NCBI RefSeq assembly: GCF_002994635.1 | Contig: NZ_PVNL01000057.1 | Coordinates: 124,001 to 188,000, forward strand | DNA: 64,000 nt | Source: Enhygromyxa salina | Lineage (GTDB): Bacteria > Myxococcota_A > Polyangia > Nannocystales > Nannocystaceae | Reading direction: 5' to 3' | In this document: positions 28,658 to 36,326 of the stretch, piece after piece | Numbering within the stretch: position 1 is the first letter of the stretch | Layout: each line of letters opens with the position of its first letter | Program-made: the position numbers and the translations under genes | Notes under the pieces: generated by a model | Database searches by the model: none | The model's input: only the letters and a program-made list of their open reading frames with translations | What the model was told of the DNA's origin: nothing

Positions 28658-29866
28658 ATGGTGCTGCAGCTCAACCCCGGGGACAGGTTCGACAAATTCG
28701 AGATTCTCTCGGTCGCCCGCAAGTACGACGGGTCGTGGGTCTATCGGTGCAACGCCGAGGGCTTCGATCATCCCGTCGCGGTCCGGATCTCGCTCGATCC
28801 CGTTCAGGCCGAAGAGACAGCCCGCCGCGCGCTGCGAGAGATCACGGTGCTCGAGGAGCTGACCAACAACCATGTGATCCGGGTGTTCGACTCGGGCATG
28901 GGCGGCAACGATCACTGGTACATCGTGATGGAGGCGCTCGACGGCGCCCGGCTCGATCACTGGCACGACTTCGATCGTCCCATGTCCGCGCCACAGGCCG
29001 TCGGGCTGGTCCATCAGGCCTGCCTCGGCCTGGCAGAGGTCCACGCGCGCGGGGTCGTGCACCGGGATCTCAAGCCCGCCAACTTGTGGGTCGAGCCCGA
29101 CGGCAACCTCAAGATCATCGACTTCGCGTCGGCGCGCGGGTTCGGGGCTCAAGCGCTCGCGGGTGACAACGTGACCACGCAGCACGTGCTGGTTGGGACC
29201 CCGCAGTACGCCCCGCCCGAGCAGGTCTACTCGTCCACGCTGACCACCGCGAGCGACGTCTACTCGCTGGGCGTGATCCTCTACGAGCTGCTCTCGGGTC
29301 ACTGTCCCTTCTGGGCCGACCGGACCCGCGCCGAGATCGTGCAGCTGCTAGCGGACGATCCCGTCGAGTGGATGAACGCCCACGTCAAGCGGCCGATCAT
29401 CCCGCTGCGCCAGCACGAACACTGCAAGGACGTGCCCGAGAACCTCGCGGATCTGCTCGAGACCTGCCTGGCCAAAAAGCCCGAAGATCGGCCCAAGGAC
29501 GCGGGCGTGCTCGCCAACTCGCTGGGCTGGGTGCTCCACCACGAGCTGGGCCAGATGCCGGTCGCGACCTTGTTGGTCACGGATCCAGGCGGCGGCGTGG
29601 CCTACCGGATGGTGCCCCCGGGTGCGCATCGGCTCGGGTTTGGGCCAGGCATGGACCTCCGCTTGCGCGCCGAAGGTGACGACGTCGCGTGGGCCTTGCT
29701 CGAGTGGGCGGGGCCGCCGAAGCAAGCCGAGCTGCGGGTCCTCGATCCGGGGCGCACGATCACGATCAACGGTCAGCCGATCTCGCCGCGGGCAGCGATC
29801 AACGCAGGCGACGAGATCGCGCTCGCCGGCTTTGGGCTGCGCCTGACCTATCCGCGCGAGGCGTGA
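28658..29866 (+). CDS. atypical Ser/Thr kinase (probable pseudokinase) with FHA-like C-terminus
   Basis: The product is 402 residues. The fold is kinase-like: VVHRDLKPANLWV is intact, as are SDVYSLGVILYELLSGHCPF and KKPEDRPKDAG. But the Gly-rich loop is degenerate (ILSVARKYDGSWVY), the beta-3 Lys is Arg (HPVAVRISLD), DFG is DFA (KIIDFASARG), and APE is PPE. The last ~90 residues (APP..LRVLDPGRTITINGQPIS, NAGDEIALAGFGLRLTY) look like a degenerate FHA phosphothreonine-binding domain. It may be a regulatory kinase partner rather than an active enzyme. There is no membrane helix, so it is cytosolic. Confidence 0.85.
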   Translation: MVLQLNPGDRFDKFEILSVARKYDGSWVYRCNAEGFDHPVAVRISLDPVQAEETARRALREITVLEELTNNHVIRVFDSGMGGNDHWYIVMEALDGARLDHWHDFDRPMSAPQAVGLVHQACLGLAEVHARGVVHRDLKPANLWVEPDGNLKIIDFASARGFGAQALAGDNVTTQHVLVGTPQYAPPEQVYSSTLTTASDVYSLGVILYELLSGHCPFWADRTRAEIVQLLADDPVEWMNAHVKRPIIPLRQHEHCKDVPENLADLLETCLAKKPEDRPKDAGVLANSLGWVLHHELGQMPVATLLVTDPGGGVAYRMVPPGAHRLGFGPGMDLRLRAEGDDVAWALLEWAGPPKQAELRVLDPGRTITINGQPISPRAAINAGDEIALAGFGLRLTYPREA

Positions 29867-29917
29867 CGCGCCCGCTTGCGGGCGCCCGGTGGCCGTGTTA
29901 AAGCTCCGTTCCCGCTC

Positions 29918-30001
29918 GCCAGAGTGGCGAAATTGGTAGACGCAGCGGACTCAAAATCCGCCGGGGGCAACTCCTTGCCGGTTCGAGTCCGGCCTCTGGT
30001 A
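29918..30001 (+). tRNA. tRNA-Leu (anticodon CAA)
   Basis: Class II tRNA with a long variable arm. The acceptor GCCAGAG pairs with CTCTGGT (first pair G-U), and the D-arm is GGCGAAATTGGTAGACGC. The anticodon stem GCGGA/TCCGC has loop CTCAAAA (anticodon CAA), the variable arm is CGGGGGCAACTCCTTG and the T-arm is CCGGTTCGAGTCCGG. CCA is not encoded. A strong terminator follows. Confidence 0.95.
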
Positions 30002-30003
30002 CT

Positions 30004-30038
30004 CGCCCGGGACCCCCCTCCCGGGCGTTCTCTATTTT
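30004..30038 (+). terminator. intrinsic terminator of tRNA-Leu
   Basis: CGCCCGGG (30004-30011) and CCCGGGCG (30020-30027) form an 8-bp GC stem with an 8-nt loop. TTCTCTATTTT follows, a T-rich tail. It lies two bases after the tRNA. Confidence 0.85.
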
Positions 30039-30041
30039 AAA

Positions 30042-30526
30042 CCCCCACAGAGACCTTGGCACCGCGCCGAATGCAGCCGCTGGCGCGTCTGGTCGCTTCG
30101 CTCCTCGGGGCCGTTTGTTCGCGGGCGTATGTGTGGCCCCCTACAAGGGGGCTCGTCATGCCCCCACAGACGCCTTGGTACTGCGCCGACGCAGCCGTTT
30201 GTTCGCGGGCGTATGTGTGGCCCCCTACAAGGGGGCTCGTCATGCCCCACAGACGCCTTGGTGCTGCGCCGACGCAGCCGTTTGTTCGCGGGCGTATGTG
30301 TGGCCCCCTACAAGGGGGCTCGTCATGCCCCCACAGACGCCTTGGTACTGCGCCGACGCAGCCGTTTGTTCGCGGGCGTATGTGTGGCCCCCACAAGGGG
30401 GCTCGTCATGCCCCACAGACGCCTTGGTGCTGCGCCGACGCAGCCGTTTGTTCGCGGGCATATGTGTGGCCCCCTGAGAGGGGGCTCGAGCTCGATTGCC
30501 CCCACAGACAGCTTGGCACTGCGGAT
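30042..30526. repeat. five-copy tandem repeat (~84 bp) of stem-loops after tRNA-Leu
   Basis: Copies begin with GCCGTTTGTTCGCGGGC at 30110, 30194, 30277, 30361 and 30443 (periods 84, 83, 84, 82). A degenerate leading half copy lies at 30042-30076 and a trailing partial at 30498-30520. Each full copy contains GGCCCCC, a 4-5 nt loop, and GGGGGCT. The loop varies (TACAA, ACAA, TGAGA) while the stem is kept, pointing to selection on the hairpin. It lies between tRNA-Leu and the end of a minus-strand gene. No ORF in it is credible. Confidence 0.9.
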
Positions 30527-30529
30527 CCG

Positions 30530-31393
30530 TCAGGGATCCGTCGGGGGATCGGGGACCGCGAGCATGCCTAGCTCGACGCGGCCGCCGCCCGCTCGGATGT
30601 GGAGCTTGTTGGTCGCGGGTCCGATCGACCGCCGGTAGCTGCCCGCGCCCACGTGCGCGGCGGTGTCGAGCTCGATCACCAGCTCGCCCGCGCCCTCGAT
30701 GTCGATGTCGTAGTTGTCGACGTCGGCGAGCATGACGGTGACCGAGCCGGTGGTGTCGATGACGAGGTCACGGGCGGCCTCGGCGTTGACGGTGACCGTG
30801 CCGATCCCGCTGTAGACATCTACGGCCGCGCTGGTGCTGAGCCGGACGGAGCCCCGCGCTGTCGTGACGCGCAGCTGCTCGGTGCCACCGAGGATCTCGA
30901 CCGAGCCACCATCCAGATCGACCGAGACGTAGGCGTCGACGCCGCTGACGAACACGTCGCCGGTCCCGACGATCTCGTGGGCGAGGTCTCCGGCGGTCTG
31001 CACGTCGAGATGGTCGAGGCTCGTGATCTCACGGATCTCGACGGGCAGCACCGGGCTCAGGCGACCGACGGCGCCCCAGGTCTCCCAGGTCAGCTCGGCC
31101 TTGCGGGCGCTGGCCAGCGCGTCGTCGCCGCTGCCGCCGAGGCTGACCCACGTACCTTGCCAGTCGACAAAGCTGCGGGTCCCCTCGCCCGTGAGGATGA
31201 GCTCGGTCGCGGGCAGGTGCAGCTGCACGGTGTCGAGTCCAGCGAGGCTGGCCTCGTCGGCGAACTCGACGTCGCCGCGGAACCCAAACACGCACGCCCC
31301 TAGCACCAACGCCCCCAGCACCAACGCAGCGACCGGCGCGGCCCAGCTCAGGCGGCGGGTCCGGGGGCAGCTTGGGGTCGCGCGGGGGTCCAT
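30530..31393 (-). CDS. DUF4097-like (beta-helix) lipoprotein
   Basis: The product is 287 residues with a basic N-terminus, hydrophobic stretch and lipobox LVLGAC. The mature part is a regular succession of short beta strands (VDLDGGSVEILGG, LRVTTARGSVRLSTS, VDVYSGIGTVTVNAEAARDLVIDTTGSVTVML, DIDIEGAGELVIELDTAAHV), the pattern of head-GIN/DUF4097 adhesin-like right-handed beta helices. It probably faces the periplasm or cell surface. It is the last gene of the minus-strand run, 10 bp after its neighbour. Confidence 0.75.
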   Translation of the reverse strand: MDPRATPSCPRTRRLSWAAPVAALVLGALVLGACVFGFRGDVEFADEASLAGLDTVQLHLPATELILTGEGTRSFVDWQGTWVSLGGSGDDALASARKAELTWETWGAVGRLSPVLPVEIREITSLDHLDVQTAGDLAHEIVGTGDVFVSGVDAYVSVDLDGGSVEILGGTEQLRVTTARGSVRLSTSAAVDVYSGIGTVTVNAEAARDLVIDTTGSVTVMLADVDNYDIDIEGAGELVIELDTAAHVGAGSYRRSIGPATNKLHIRAGGGRVELGMLAVPDPPTDP

Positions 31394-31403
31394 GGGGGAT
31401 CGC

Positions 31404-32690
31404 TCAGAAGTAGGTCGACAGGTTGAGGCCGAGCTCGAGCTCGGTGGCGTAGCGAGGCAGCGCGCGGTTGGCCGAGTAGTAGCGAGTGGTGAGCGGGATC
31501 GCCACGCGCGGGGTCAGGTCGAGAGACACCCGATCGAGCACGAAGTAGCGCAGATCCAGCTGGGCGTAGGGCACCGCGCCAAGCTTAATGACTCGCCGTG
31601 GCCGCGCGGCGTCGGGGTCGAGCGGCGCACGGCCCCCGCTGGCGACGATCTGAACGATCGAGCCAGCCGCGAGGTCGACCCACAGGCGCTTGCGGTCGAA
31701 CACGCGGTAGTCGACCCGGGCGCCGAGCTGCCACACCTGCGGGCCCTCGCTGCCGCCCGGCTTGACCGAGAGATCCGAGACGCCGACCGAGAACCTGCGG
31801 GCCGCCTGGCCCATCAGCGAGATGCTCCAGTCGTCGTAGAAGCCGGGCCGCCGGGTGTCGGCGCGGAAGCCCACGGTCATCATGCGGGTCACGCTCAGGC
31901 GCAGCCGGTGATCGAGCTTGGGCTCGACCTCCTTGTTGGTGGCGACCCGATAGGCGTCGGTGATCGCGTAGATCCACAGCAGCGGCGCAGCGCTCGAGAA
32001 CACGCCATAGCCGATCAAGCGGGCGTACTCGGCCGGGAGCGGGCGGGTCCCGTCGTTGCCGAGCCGAAACAGCGCCGACGCGGCGATCATGCTGCCGACG
32101 GTGCCGAACAGCAGCCCGGTGCCCTTGCCCCCCTGCCCGTTGAGGAACTGGCCGAGGCCGGGGACCAGGGTCGACGCGAGCGGGCTCGCCCACGCGCGCC
32201 ACCTGTGGGTGGGCGCGGAGGCGCTCGGCGGTGGGACGGGCTCGGCGACCGCGGCCGCGGCCAGCGTTTCCTCCGCGCGAGCGGCCTCGGCTGCGGCGCG
32301 ATTGGCCGACCAGACCTCGACCGGGAGCACACGCTCACCGTCCCACGCCAAGCGCAGACCCGAGGCCACGACGACCGGGTCGACCGACTCGGGACCGTGG
32401 ACGAAATAGACCCCCGGTGGGAGTTGCAGCTCGTCGGGTGGATCGGCGGCGTCGTCCCGCGTGAGTGGAGCGCCGACCGGGCGCCCGTCGGTGTCGAACA
32501 CCTGGTACTCGCCCGGCTGTGCGGGCGCGAGCACGAGGGTTCCCGGTGGCACCAGCGTCGGCGGTTCGGGGGCGTCGGGCGCTTGGGGCTCGGCGGCGTC
32601 GTCCGTGGGCGGCGACGCGGAGACCGGCGCGGGCGAGGCCGCGTCAGGTGGTGCGAAGAGCAAGGTCAACGCGATCGCCGAGGCGAGCAC
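31404..32690 (-). CDS. envelope protein with TM2-like segment and beta-barrel-like C-terminus
   Basis: A 428-residue protein with a GTG start. The N-terminal signal segment (LASAIALTLLFAP) precedes a Pro/Ala/Asp-rich stretch and a PEGA-like small beta domain (ELQLPPGVYFVHGP). WASPLASTLVPGLGQFLNGQ and GLLFGTVGSMIAASALF resemble the TM2/DUF5683 motif of membrane proteins. The last ~150 residues are beta strands ending in LELGLNLSTYF, an aromatic end as in outer-membrane proteins. Fold and location are inferred; the function is unknown. It shares the operon with an isoaspartyl peptidase (30 bp apart). Confidence 0.65.
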   Translation of the reverse strand: MLASAIALTLLFAPPDAASPAPVSASPPTDDAAEPQAPDAPEPPTLVPPGTLVLAPAQPGEYQVFDTDGRPVGAPLTRDDAADPPDELQLPPGVYFVHGPESVDPVVVASGLRLAWDGERVLPVEVWSANRAAAEAARAEETLAAAAVAEPVPPPSASAPTHRWRAWASPLASTLVPGLGQFLNGQGGKGTGLLFGTVGSMIAASALFRLGNDGTRPLPAEYARLIGYGVFSSAAPLLWIYAITDAYRVATNKEVEPKLDHRLRLSVTRMMTVGFRADTRRPGFYDDWSISLMGQAARRFSVGVSDLSVKPGGSEGPQVWQLGARVDYRVFDRKRLWVDLAAGSIVQIVASGGRAPLDPDAARPRRVIKLGAVPYAQLDLRYFVLDRVSLDLTPRVAIPLTTRYYSANRALPRYATELELGLNLSTYF

Positions 32691-32720
32691 CGGACACTCA
32701 TACCACGAGGCGGGGCATGG

Positions 32721-33647
32721 CTACCCTGGCATGCTGGGGGCGGGCCCGACGGTCAGGGCGCCGACAACCTCGACGCCCTCGCGGGCCAGCGCCCAGCTCA
32801 TGTGCGCGCTGCAGTGGGCCATGCCCACGCTGCCGTCGGGCCCGACCGCGATGAAGCCGACGGCGGCCCCGGTGTCGCGGTGGATCTCCTGGCACAGCTG
32901 CTCCGCGGCCGCTTGAATGCCGACGCCCGCGGCCGCCCGACGCAGGAGCTCATAGCAGCCCACGCGACCCATGATCGCTTCGCCGACGCCGGTTCCGAGC
33001 GCGGCGCCGAGGGTCGCGTCGGCGTAGAAGCCCGCGCCGATCAACGGGGTGTCGCCGACCCGGCCGGGGAGCTTGAGCAGCACCCCACCGGTCGACCCCA
33101 GCGCGCACAGCTGGCCCCGGCGGTCCAGGGCGATCGCACCGACCGTGTCGGCCCGGTTGTCGATCGAAGTCTGGCCCAGGCGGGCCTGCTCGTAGCGCTG
33201 CTCGGCCTTCTCGGTCCACACCAGCTCGCGGCCGAACCGACCCACGCCGCAGGCCTCGGCGAAGCGCCGGGCCCCGTCGCCGACCAGCAGCGCGTGCTTG
33301 CTGCGCTCCATCACCGCCCGCGCGAGCTCGCAGGCGTCGGCGAGCTCGTGGACGCTGGCGACCGCGCCGGACTGGCGATCGCGGGACCGCATGATCCCCG
33401 CGTCGACCTCGAACTGGCCGAGCGAAGTCATGCACGCGCCGCGGCCTGCGTTGAAGGCAGGATCGTCCTCGAGGCTGCGGACCGCCGCGATCGCTGCCTC
33501 GACGCACGCGTCTTCGCGATCGCCGAGCTCGATGAGCCGCCCGAGCCCGAGCGACGCGGCGCGCCGGGTCCCCGCGACGGCGGCCTCGTGCAGATCAGCC
33601 GCGTTGGTGCCCGCGCCGCCGTGAACCAAGACCAGCCCAGCGGTCAC
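32721..33647 (-). CDS. isoaspartyl peptidase / L-asparaginase (Ntn hydrolase, T2 family)
   Basis: The product is 308 residues. VLVHGGAGT at the N-terminus, DDPAFNAGRGA and the autocleavage site RADTVGAIALD with nucleophile Thr168 are the family signatures; GSTGGVLLKLPGRVGDTPLIGAGFYAD is the conserved block after it. The precursor cuts itself before Thr168 into alpha and beta subunits and hydrolyses isoaspartyl dipeptides or asparagine, repairing damaged proteins. It overlaps ybeY by 4 nt (ATGA). No signal peptide is present, so it is cytosolic. Confidence 0.95.
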   Translation of the reverse strand: MTAGLVLVHGGAGTNAADLHEAAVAGTRRAASLGLGRLIELGDREDACVEAAIAAVRSLEDDPAFNAGRGACMTSLGQFEVDAGIMRSRDRQSGAVASVHELADACELARAVMERSKHALLVGDGARRFAEACGVGRFGRELVWTEKAEQRYEQARLGQTSIDNRADTVGAIALDRRGQLCALGSTGGVLLKLPGRVGDTPLIGAGFYADATLGAALGTGVGEAIMGRVGCYELLRRAAAGVGIQAAAEQLCQEIHRDTGAAVGFIAVGPDGSVGMAHCSAHMSWALAREGVEVVGALTVGPAPSMPG

Positions 33648-34231
33648 GCTTCGCCCTCCTCGCTGGTGTGGCTGCGCTCGACTACTTCGTCGATATCGTC
33701 GAGGTCGTCGAGGTCGCGCGAGCGCGCGAGTCGGGGCACGTAGGGCCGGGGTGGATCGGCGACCTGCAGGGCCCGAAGCACCCGCCGCTCGACCCGATGC
33801 ATGCGCCGCCCCTCGACGCGATCGCGGTGATCATGGCCGAGCAAGTGCGCGAGCCCGTGCACGACCAACACGGTGGCCTCGTCGAGGCGGGCGGCGTCCG
33901 ACGGCGCTCGGGCCTGGCGCTCGACGGCGTCCCAGTCGATCACGATGTCGCCGAGCGAGCCCCCTCCCCCGTCCCCCGCTTCAACCAGACGCACCGCAGG
34001 CCGAAACGAGAGCACGTCGGTCGGCCCGGTCTCGCCCATGTACGTCAGGTGGAGCTCGGCCATCTCGGCGTCATCGACGATCCGCAGGCCCAGCCAGCGC
34101 AGCTGATCCGCGTCGAGCCCGACCCGCTGCGCGGCGCGGCGAGTGCGACGCTCGAGCAGCGCGAGCACGCGGGGTCGCACGCGATCGCGCAAGCTGGGCG
34201 CCACGACAAACGACGGTGTATTCAGCATCAT
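33644..34231 (-). CDS. ybeY: endoribonuclease YbeY (16S rRNA maturation)
   Basis: The product is 195 residues. The zinc motif VLVVHGLAHLLGHDH is intact and is preceded by the standard LTYMGETGPTDVLSFRPA segment. YbeY trims the 3' end of 16S rRNA and takes part in ribosome quality control. The C-terminal ~45 residues beyond the catalytic core are acidic and lineage-specific. Its ATG overlaps the HD-GYP stop and its own stop overlaps the isoaspartyl peptidase start, each by 4 nt. Confidence 0.96.
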   Translation of the reverse strand: MMLNTPSFVVAPSLRDRVRPRVLALLERRTRRAAQRVGLDADQLRWLGLRIVDDAEMAELHLTYMGETGPTDVLSFRPAVRLVEAGDGGGGSLGDIVIDWDAVERQARAPSDAARLDEATVLVVHGLAHLLGHDHRDRVEGRRMHRVERRVLRALQVADPPRPYVPRLARSRDLDDLDDIDEVVERSHTSEEGEA

Positions 34232-36168
34232 GAGTGGGCCAAGGTGATCTTGGTGTAGACCTGCCCGCCGACGAAGGCCTCGAACAGCTCCCGATCGAGC
34301 TTGCCCGCGTCGACCTCCATCTCGAGGATCGACAGGGCCCGCTCGAGCGGCACGGCGCGCTTGTAGGGGCGGTCTTTGGCGGTGAGCGCGTCGAAGATGT
34401 CGGCGATCGTCATCATGCGGGTCTGGACGGGGATCTGCGGGGCCGTGATGCCGTGGGGGTAGCCGCTGCCGTCGAGGTACTCGTGGTGCTTGCCAGCGAT
34501 GTCTGGCACCCGGGTGAGCTTGCGGCCCCAGGGGATCTGCTCGAGGAAGTCGAAGGTGTGGCTCACGTGGCTCTGGATCTCGAGCCGCTCGGCGTGCGTC
34601 AGGCTGCCACGGGTGATCAGCAGCGACTCGAAGTCGCTCGGCTCGAGCAGCTGGATCTTGCGGTCACCGCCGTCCTCGAACGCCCGCTGCTCGAGGGCGC
34701 GAATGCCCGCGGAGCAGTCCTCGTTGAGGATCGACGGCTCGTTGGCGACCTCGACGAGGGCCTGCAGCTGATCGACCTCGGTCAGCATCGCCGCGAGTCG
34801 GGCGTTGAACTCGGCCTCGGTCTCGGCCTCGCGGCCCTCGACCGATCGCAGCCGGCCCTGCAGCAGGTGCAGGCGCATGGCCGTGCGCATGTGATCGAAG
34901 CGGCTCAGGACCCGGGCGCGCTGCTCGGGATACAGCTTCTTGGCCTTGGTCAGCACGTCCTCGCGGACGCTGACCTTGCCGAAGTCGTGGAGCAGCGCGG
35001 CGTACTCGAGCTCGCGCATGGCGTCGCGATCAAAGCGGATGTCGACCAGCGAGCCGGTGGTCGAGCGATCGACGACCTCGGCCAGCCCCAGGGTCAGCGC
35101 GGCGACCCGCTCGCTGTGGCCGCTGGTGGTTGGATCCCGCTGCTCGATCGCCTTGACGCTGGCGCGCACGAAGCCGGCGAACAGCGCCTCGATCTCGGCG
35201 TAGAGCCGGGTGTTGTCGAGCGCTACCGCCCCCTGGGCCGCCAGCGCTCGACACAGGCGCTCGGCCTCGGCGTCGAACGGGACCACCCGGCGATCGAAGT
35301 CCTCGGGCTCGCGCAGCGGCCGGGTGTCGTGCGGGTTCATGCGCGCGTTGATCAGCTGGATCGCGCCGAGCACCTCGCCGTCGGGCGGGCGCATCGGGAC
35401 CGTGAGCATCGATCGGGTCTGGTAGCCGAGCCGCTGATCGAAGCTGCGATCGTGAGGGAAGCTGCGCCCGTTGCAGCTGCGATCGGCCACGTCGGGGCTG
35501 TAGCAGTCACGCAGGGTGATCGGCTCACCAGTCAGCACGCAGGCCCCGACGACCGAGCCCTCGTTGATCGCCAGCTCGAACGCGTCGAACCGCGCGTTGG
35601 GCAGCGAGCCGTTCTCGGCGAACCGAAACCGCAGCTTGGAGGGCTTGGCCGACCGGGCTGACGACTCGCTGTCTTGCCCGTCCTCGCGCTCTTTGGGGGC
35701 CTCGACCACGTAGATCGAGCCCGCGTCGGCGCCCGTGATCCGCCGGGCCTCCGTCAGGATCAGCTCGAGCAGCAGGCCCGGATCGCGCTCGGTGACCAGC
35801 GCCGCGCCAACGTCGAGCAGCTTGTCGACCATCTCGGCGCGGCGACGCTGGCGGGCGGCGCTGAGTGCCGATCGGACGGCGTGATCGACGACGAGCGGCG
35901 TGGCTGGCAGTGACAACAGCTGGACCCGCTCCCCGGAGAGCCCCGCGAGCGCGCGGGCGAGCGCGTCGCCAGCCCCGACGATCAGGGCGACGTCAAACCC
36001 GGGAGACAACTCGGCGCCCGCGGCGAGCACCGCCAGCTCGGCGCCGCGCTGATGGATCCGGACGCTGTCGACGCCGACGCGCTCGATCTGCGCGGGGTCG
36101 AAGCGACGCTCGATGCGAGCGAGCACCCCAGCGAACTCGCCGATCGGTGCAGTGATGGGCTCATCCAT
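34228..36168 (-). CDS. GAF and HD-GYP domain protein (putative cyclic-di-GMP phosphodiesterase)
   Basis: About 646 residues from ATG 36168; a longer reading to 36297 would run through the 12-nt repeat and give a Gly-Leu run, so I reject it. ATG 36192 is an alternative. The N-terminal ~100 residues are unassigned, a GAF domain follows at about 120-325 (VVGACVLTGEPITL, SMLTVPMRPPDGEVLGAIQLIN), then HD-GYP: SGHSERVAALTLGLAE, ALLHDFGKVSV, HHEYLDGSGYPHGI, MMTIADIFDALTAKDRPYK. These are the metal and GYP motifs of c-di-GMP hydrolases. It sits between tldD-like and ybeY genes, as HD-domain proteins often do beside phoH-ybeY. Confidence 0.93.
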   Translation of the reverse strand: MDEPITAPIGEFAGVLARIERRFDPAQIERVGVDSVRIHQRGAELAVLAAGAELSPGFDVALIVGAGDALARALAGLSGERVQLLSLPATPLVVDHAVRSALSAARQRRRAEMVDKLLDVGAALVTERDPGLLLELILTEARRITGADAGSIYVVEAPKEREDGQDSESSARSAKPSKLRFRFAENGSLPNARFDAFELAINEGSVVGACVLTGEPITLRDCYSPDVADRSCNGRSFPHDRSFDQRLGYQTRSMLTVPMRPPDGEVLGAIQLINARMNPHDTRPLREPEDFDRRVVPFDAEAERLCRALAAQGAVALDNTRLYAEIEALFAGFVRASVKAIEQRDPTTSGHSERVAALTLGLAEVVDRSTTGSLVDIRFDRDAMRELEYAALLHDFGKVSVREDVLTKAKKLYPEQRARVLSRFDHMRTAMRLHLLQGRLRSVEGREAETEAEFNARLAAMLTEVDQLQALVEVANEPSILNEDCSAGIRALEQRAFEDGGDRKIQLLEPSDFESLLITRGSLTHAERLEIQSHVSHTFDFLEQIPWGRKLTRVPDIAGKHHEYLDGSGYPHGITAPQIPVQTRMMTIADIFDALTAKDRPYKRAVPLERALSILEMEVDAGKLDRELFEAFVGGQVYTKITLAHS

Positions 36169-36184
36169 GGGGCGCTCGATTATA
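36169..36184 (-). promoter_or_regulatory. consensus TATAAT 10 nt before the ATG at 36168
   Basis: On the minus strand a perfect TATAAT (36184-36179) precedes the HD-GYP start by 10 nt, inside the long operon. It may be an internal promoter giving a very short leader, and it favours the ATG at 36168 over 36192. Confidence 0.5.
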
Positions 36185-36236
36185 GCCGCCATCGCGCGAA
36201 TTCCCCGACCCTGATCGAGATTCCTCCCCCTGCCTA

Positions 36237-36302
36237 CGCCCAAACCCACGCCCAAACCCACGCCCAAACCCAAGCCCAGACCCAAGCCCAGACCCAAGCC
36301 AG
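36237..36302 (-). repeat. 12-nt G-rich tandem repeat, G-quadruplex-forming in the mRNA sense
   Basis: Five 12-nt units. Read on the transcribed (minus) sense, three are TGGGTTTGGGCG and two TGGGTCTGGGCT, giving ten GGG tracts separated by three-base loops. The sense strand is the G-rich one for this operon. It lies 45-70 nt upstream of the HD-GYP start, within the tldD-to-HD-GYP gap (36193-36326). Confidence 0.9.
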
Positions 36303-36326
36303 ATCAGATGCGAACCCAGCTGTGAA

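Noticed and set aside
30042..30526. CRISPR array
   Set aside because: Units are contiguous and nearly identical along their whole length, with no unique spacers and no cas genes.
30056..30638. Cys-rich repeat proteins read from the tandem array
   Set aside because: Frames exist in both strands only because the repeat period and GC content keep them open; no start signals.
34228..36297. Gly-Leu-rich N-terminal extension of the HD-GYP protein
   Set aside because: It is read through the 12-nt repeat; the ATG at 36168 has a consensus -10 box and yields a normal N-terminus.
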